Assembly (NCBI GenBank): GCA_938010625.1
Contig: CALLVJ010000137.1
Coordinates: 1-8,180 of the forward strand
DNA length: 8,180 nucleotides
Reading direction: 5' to 3'
DNA from: an uncultured Stomatobaculum sp.
GTDB lineage: Bacteria > Bacillota > Clostridia > Lachnospirales > Lachnospiraceae
In this document: piece by piece, positions 5,483 to 8,180 of the stretch
Layout: the number at the start of each line of letters is the position of its first letter
Numbering within the stretch: the first letter of the stretch is position 1
Made by a program: the position numbers and the translations under genes
Notes under the pieces: model-generated
Seen by the model: only the letters and a program-made list of their open reading frames with translations
Databases searched by the model: none
Told to the model about the DNA's origin: nothing

Positions 5483-6784
5483 ATGAATGAATTGATCTCG
5501 AATTTATTGATGTACGGAAAGACAGCAGAGCACGGCGTGCTTGCTGCGTTGGCCGCGCTGGAGAGAGAGAGAAGGCAGGGCAGGGCGTTGACCGCAGAGC
5601 ACAGACAGCACGCTTACTGCGCTGTGCGGGAACTCTTGGAACTCGCGACAGAATATGGTTTTGATGAGAATTTGTGGCAAAATTATTTGAGCTTCCTGCT
5701 CATGATGGATGAGAATCCGTTTGCGCTGACTGCGGAGAAGGTGGGCGCAGGTACGGGCAGTGTGAACCATTTTGTGGAGCGGGATTTCCACATTTTCCGC
5801 GTCCTCTTTCACTATGACTTTCAGCCGCTTGAGACGGCGCTTGGCATAGACTGCTTTTCGGTGCTAACCCATTATCATGCGTTGCCGAAGCCAGCGATGC
5901 GATGTTACCGTGCGGTCAGCGAGAAAGTAAAGGTGTTGAGCCGGAAACTCGCGGTGGCGGAGAGCGATGAGGCTTTTTTTGACATCATGAGCGACTTTTA
6001 TCGCGCCTATGGCGTGGGCAAGTTTGGTCTCAATGCGGCCTTCCGCCTCGAAGACGACGAAAAGAAGGGCACGCTCCTAAAGCCCATCCGCAACATGGAT
6101 GCCGTGCAGTTCTCGAATCTGATTGGCTATGAGAGCCAGAAGGAAGAACTGCGGAAAAATACGGAGGCCTTTCTCCGCGGACAGAGAGCAAACAATGTGC
6201 TGCTCTATGGCGACAGCGGTACAGGCAAGTCGACGAGCATCAAGGCGGTTGTAAACGAATATTATAAGGAAGGTCTCCGCATGATTGAGATCTATAAGTA
6301 CCAGTTTCGTCGGCTTTCCGAGGTGCTTGCGGAAATTAAAAACAGGAACTATCGCTTCATCATCTATATGGATGATCTTTCGTTCGAGGAAAATGAGTCG
6401 GAGTATAAGTTCCTGAAGGCAGTCATTGAGGGCGGCGTGGAAACCCGCCCTGAGAATGTTCTGATTTATGCGACTTCGAACCGGCGGCATTTGATCCGGG
6501 AGAATTGGAAGGATCGGAATGATATGGAGCAGAATGCAGACATTCACCGCTCCGACACGATGGAGGAAAAGCTCTCTCTCGCGAATCGCTTTGGCCTCTC
6601 GATTGGCTATTACAAACCGGCGCGCCAGGTCTATCACGAGATTGTACTGGCACTCGCCGAGCGCCATGGCATAGTGCTTGCACAGGAGGAATTACTGCGC
6701 CGCGCTGATCAGTTTGAACTGCGACATGGCGGTGTGTCGGGTCGCACGGCCCAGCAGTTTATTAACGCAGAGCTCGGGAACTGA
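5483..6784 (+). CDS. AAA+ ATPase of the DUF815 family
   Basis: A 433-residue cytosolic P-loop ATPase of the DUF815 group, conserved in bacteria but without an established role. Residues 1 to about 205 are a helical N-terminal region of unknown function. The ATPase core follows, with Walker A GDSGTGKST (243-251, Lys249) after NNVLLY. Walker B is FIIYMDDLSFEE, with D297-D298. Next come a sensor-1-like stretch, VLIYATSNRRHL, and a NADIHRSDTMEEKLSLANRFG segment typical of the family. A C-terminal helical lid (HEIVLALAERHGI) completes it. The ATG at 5483 has AGGAGG 6 nt upstream; the in-frame TTG at 5417 lies upstream of the predicted promoter and is rejected. It is transcribed alone, divergent from the DUF4259-like gene, and ends before a terminator. 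It resembles a chaperone-type or loader ATPase, but its target is unknown. Confidence 0.93.
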   Translation: MNELISNLLMYGKTAEHGVLAALAALERERRQGRALTAEHRQHAYCAVRELLELATEYGFDENLWQNYLSFLLMMDENPFALTAEKVGAGTGSVNHFVERDFHIFRVLFHYDFQPLETALGIDCFSVLTHYHALPKPAMRCYRAVSEKVKVLSRKLAVAESDEAFFDIMSDFYRAYGVGKFGLNAAFRLEDDEKKGTLLKPIRNMDAVQFSNLIGYESQKEELRKNTEAFLRGQRANNVLLYGDSGTGKSTSIKAVVNEYYKEGLRMIEIYKYQFRRLSEVLAEIKNRNYRFIIYMDDLSFEENESEYKFLKAVIEGGVETRPENVLIYATSNRRHLIRENWKDRNDMEQNADIHRSDTMEEKLSLANRFGLSIGYYKPARQVYHEIVLALAERHGIVLAQEELLRRADQFELRHGGVSGRTAQQFINAELGN

Positions 6785-6888
6785 GTGTTACATATGCGTT
6801 TTGGGAGGAAAAGGGAAGGGTTGCAAGCAGTCGCATATCGGGGCGTTATGCTTGCAGATGACATAGGCCTGTACAGCAGGAAATGAAT

Positions 6889-6934
6889 AAAAGCGGCTCC
6901 GGGGGGCGTTAGGCACCAGTCGGAGCCGCTTTTT
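6889..6934. terminator. Bidirectional terminator between the convergent ATPase and Crp-like genes
   Basis: AAAAGCGGCTCCG (6889-6901) pairs with CGGAGCCGCTTTT (6921-6933): nine strong pairs plus four A-T pairs, with a 19-nt loop. T-tracts lie on both strands (TTTTT plus, TTTT minus). It sits about 105 bp after the ATPase stop and about 38 bp beyond the stop of the minus-strand regulator, so it can end both transcripts. Confidence 0.9.
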
Positions 6935-6971
6935 GCAATGGGAAGGAGGGTGAATTTGAGAGAAATCAGGC

Positions 6972-7646
6972 CTAGTCGAGAAAATTCGGATCTAAGATTA
7001 CAATTTCCTTGCCGTCTATTGAGATAATACCTTCGTTCTGCATGCGGGACAGCTCCCTTGAGAGGGCGCTGCGGTCTGCGTAGAGAAAGGTCGCGAGCTC
7101 GGTTTTCGAGAGAGGGAGCTTCCGGCTGCCGTTGCTTTGCTTTGGCAGTGTGGTGAAGTAGAGCTTTAATTTGTCGCGCAGTTTTTTCTGTCCTAGAATG
7201 CGAATCTTCTGGGTGAGCAGAAAAGAACGCTTGGCAAAATAGCCGAGCAGGTTTGCGGTGAGCTGCGTTTCGGCGGCGCTTTGTCCAGAGGTATTCTGCA
7301 GAAGGCGCGAGAAGTCGAGAAAGAGCAGCGTACAGTCGGAGACCGCGCGGAGATGAATGGGACTGTCGGTGACCTTGGCGCAGAGCATCATTGCGCCGAA
7401 GACATTGCCGGGTTCAATGCGGGCCACACTGACCAATGCGGCATTTTCGTCATAGAAAGAAACTTCCAGGACGCCGGAGAGCACTAGTCCGGCGCGTTTG
7501 CCCGGATCCCCAATCTGAATCACGGTCTCATTTTTGGGAAAGAAATCCTCTTTGGCAGAGAGTGCGGCGAGGAGATTTTCGTAGCTGCTCTCTGCAATGC
7601 CCGCAAAGAGCGGGCAGGTCTGCAGGATGGGAAAGGCCTTTTTCAT
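6972..7646 (-). CDS. Crp/Fnr-family transcriptional regulator
   Basis: A 224-residue regulator with the usual Crp/Fnr length and order: a cyclic-nucleotide-binding-like beta-roll (about 11-115), a dimerisation helix (about 124-152) and a C-terminal winged helix (about 155-220). The DNA-binding part is clear: LPLSKTELATFLYADRSALSRELSRM, with the recognition helix at about 191-202, then the wing EGIISIDGKEIVIL. The classical cAMP pocket signature (FGE...RSA) is not conserved: here FGAMMLCAKVTDSPIHLRAV, so cAMP is unlikely to be the ligand. The three cysteines (11, 89, 105) do not form the FNR iron-sulphur pattern. The ligand is therefore unknown. Its ATG overlaps the stop of the upstream CPBP protease gene (ATGA), implying co-transcription and translational coupling. 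No promoter of its own is visible. Confidence 0.92.
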   Translation of the reverse strand: MKKAFPILQTCPLFAGIAESSYENLLAALSAKEDFFPKNETVIQIGDPGKRAGLVLSGVLEVSFYDENAALVSVARIEPGNVFGAMMLCAKVTDSPIHLRAVSDCTLLFLDFSRLLQNTSGQSAAETQLTANLLGYFAKRSFLLTQKIRILGQKKLRDKLKLYFTTLPKQSNGSRKLPLSKTELATFLYADRSALSRELSRMQNEGIISIDGKEIVILDPNFLD

Positions 7647-8180
7647 GGGTTAGCGCCTTTGACTGCCTGGAGCAGCAGCAGGAGAAGGACGGCGACCAGA
7701 TTGTTGACGAAGTGGAGCGCAATCGGAAAAATCATATTTTTCCGCGTCTCATAGAGCCGACAGAGGAAAAAGGCGAGCGGCAGATAGCTGAGAGTTGCGA
7801 GTACATCCTGCGGTCTGCCGCGCGTCAGGACTGCCGCGCCGTGAAGCAGCGAAAACGTGAGCATCGAGACGAGATAGGCGAGAATGTGATTTTTCGCGTA
7901 GAGCCGGTTAAAAATAATATTTCGGAAGACCAGTTCCTCGACGACGGGGGCAAAAACCAGAGCGAGCAGAATCAGAAGCCAGAGATAGCCGCCCGCCGCC
8001 AGACCGCTGAGCACATTCTGATTCTGATTGCTGATGTGCAGATGGAGAAGTAAAAAACTGATCAGGATATTGCAGAGATAGATGATGAGCAGTGTGAGAA
8101 TTACAACGCGGCAGTTTTTGCCGAGGCGTTCGCGGAACTTTGCAAAGTCCGCACGAAGGGTCTTCCGCTTAACCCCGTAG
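7643..8180 (-). CDS. CPBP-family intramembrane metalloprotease, N-terminus beyond the right edge
   Basis: 178 residues are visible and the frame stays open to the window end, so the start is outside or close to the edge. A basic segment (KRKTLRADFAKFRERLGKN) precedes a first membrane helix (VVILTLLIIYLCNILISFLLL). Then come a second helix leading into the glutamate motif EELVFR (complement of 7922-7939), FSLLHG with its conserved His, and HFVNN near the C-terminal helix. These are the CPBP (Abi/Rce1-like, PF02517) motifs 1-3, which hold the catalytic Glu and metal-binding His residues in the membrane. Bacterial members are linked to prenyl-protein-like processing, bacteriocin immunity or regulated proteolysis; the substrate here is unknown. 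A GTG at 8014 could serve as a start but would discard the first membrane helix, so the longer form is preferred. The stop TGA overlaps the ATG of the Crp-like regulator. Confidence 0.9.
   Translation of the reverse strand, partial: YGVKRKTLRADFAKFRERLGKNCRVVILTLLIIYLCNILISFLLLHLHISNQNQNVLSGLAAGGYLWLLILLALVFAPVVEELVFRNIIFNRLYAKNHILAYLVSMLTFSLLHGAAVLTRGRPQDVLATLSYLPLAFFLCRLYETRKNMIFPIALHFVNNLVAVLLLLLLQAVKGANP

Noticed and set aside
1..8180. A defence island or other multi-gene accessory system
   Set aside because: No nuclease, reverse transcriptase, TIR, restriction or toxin-antitoxin signature is visible; most genes are conserved housekeeping or envelope families.

Overview
The window reads as an ordinary chromosomal segment of a Gram-positive Bacillota. 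A clostridial relative, possibly Lachnospiraceae, is the best guess. This rests on strong AGGAGG-type ribosome binding sites on both strands, a membrane-anchored S11 D-Ala-D-Ala carboxypeptidase, an SH3b surface protein, an M18 aminopeptidase of clostridial type, a DUF815 ATPase, and a tRNA without an encoded CCA. GC is judged by eye at a little over 50%. I see no transposase, integrase, phage gene, CRISPR array or recognisable defence system.

Layout. Minus strand, 1-2473: a D-alanyl-D-alanine carboxypeptidase missing only its extreme C-terminus at the left edge. Upstream of it, behind its own terminator, lies a membrane protein with an N-terminal DUF4145/HEPN-like region, one transmembrane helix, an SH3b domain and a Lys/Ser repeat tail. 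Plus strand, 2610-4745: an M18 aminopeptidase, then trmB 20 bp later, then tRNA-Lys(CTT) with a strong promoter of its own overlapping the trmB stop codon. A bidirectional terminator (4815-4851) separates this block from a minus-strand DUF4259-like gene, whose ATG I place at 5340. That gene is divergent from a DUF815-type AAA+ ATPase (5483-6784), and the two promoters appear to share overlapping -35 boxes. A second bidirectional terminator (6889-6934) lies between the ATPase and a minus-strand pair that enters from the right edge: a CPBP-family membrane protease whose stop overlaps the start of a Crp/Fnr-family regulator (ATGA).

How the genes relate. The left part concerns the cell envelope: peptidoglycan trimming and a wall-facing SH3b protein. 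The middle is housekeeping: peptide turnover and tRNA m7G46 modification beside a tRNA that carries the target G46. The right part holds an ATPase of unknown cellular role and a probable translationally coupled membrane protease and regulator. Intergenic gaps are all under 300 bp and are mostly explained by promoters and terminators.

I found no convincing new multi-gene system. The points most worth a second look are the SH3b protein's architecture and 15-bp coding repeats, the shared -35 region of the DUF4259/DUF815 pair, and the Crp-like regulator with an unusual nucleotide pocket coupled to a CPBP protease.
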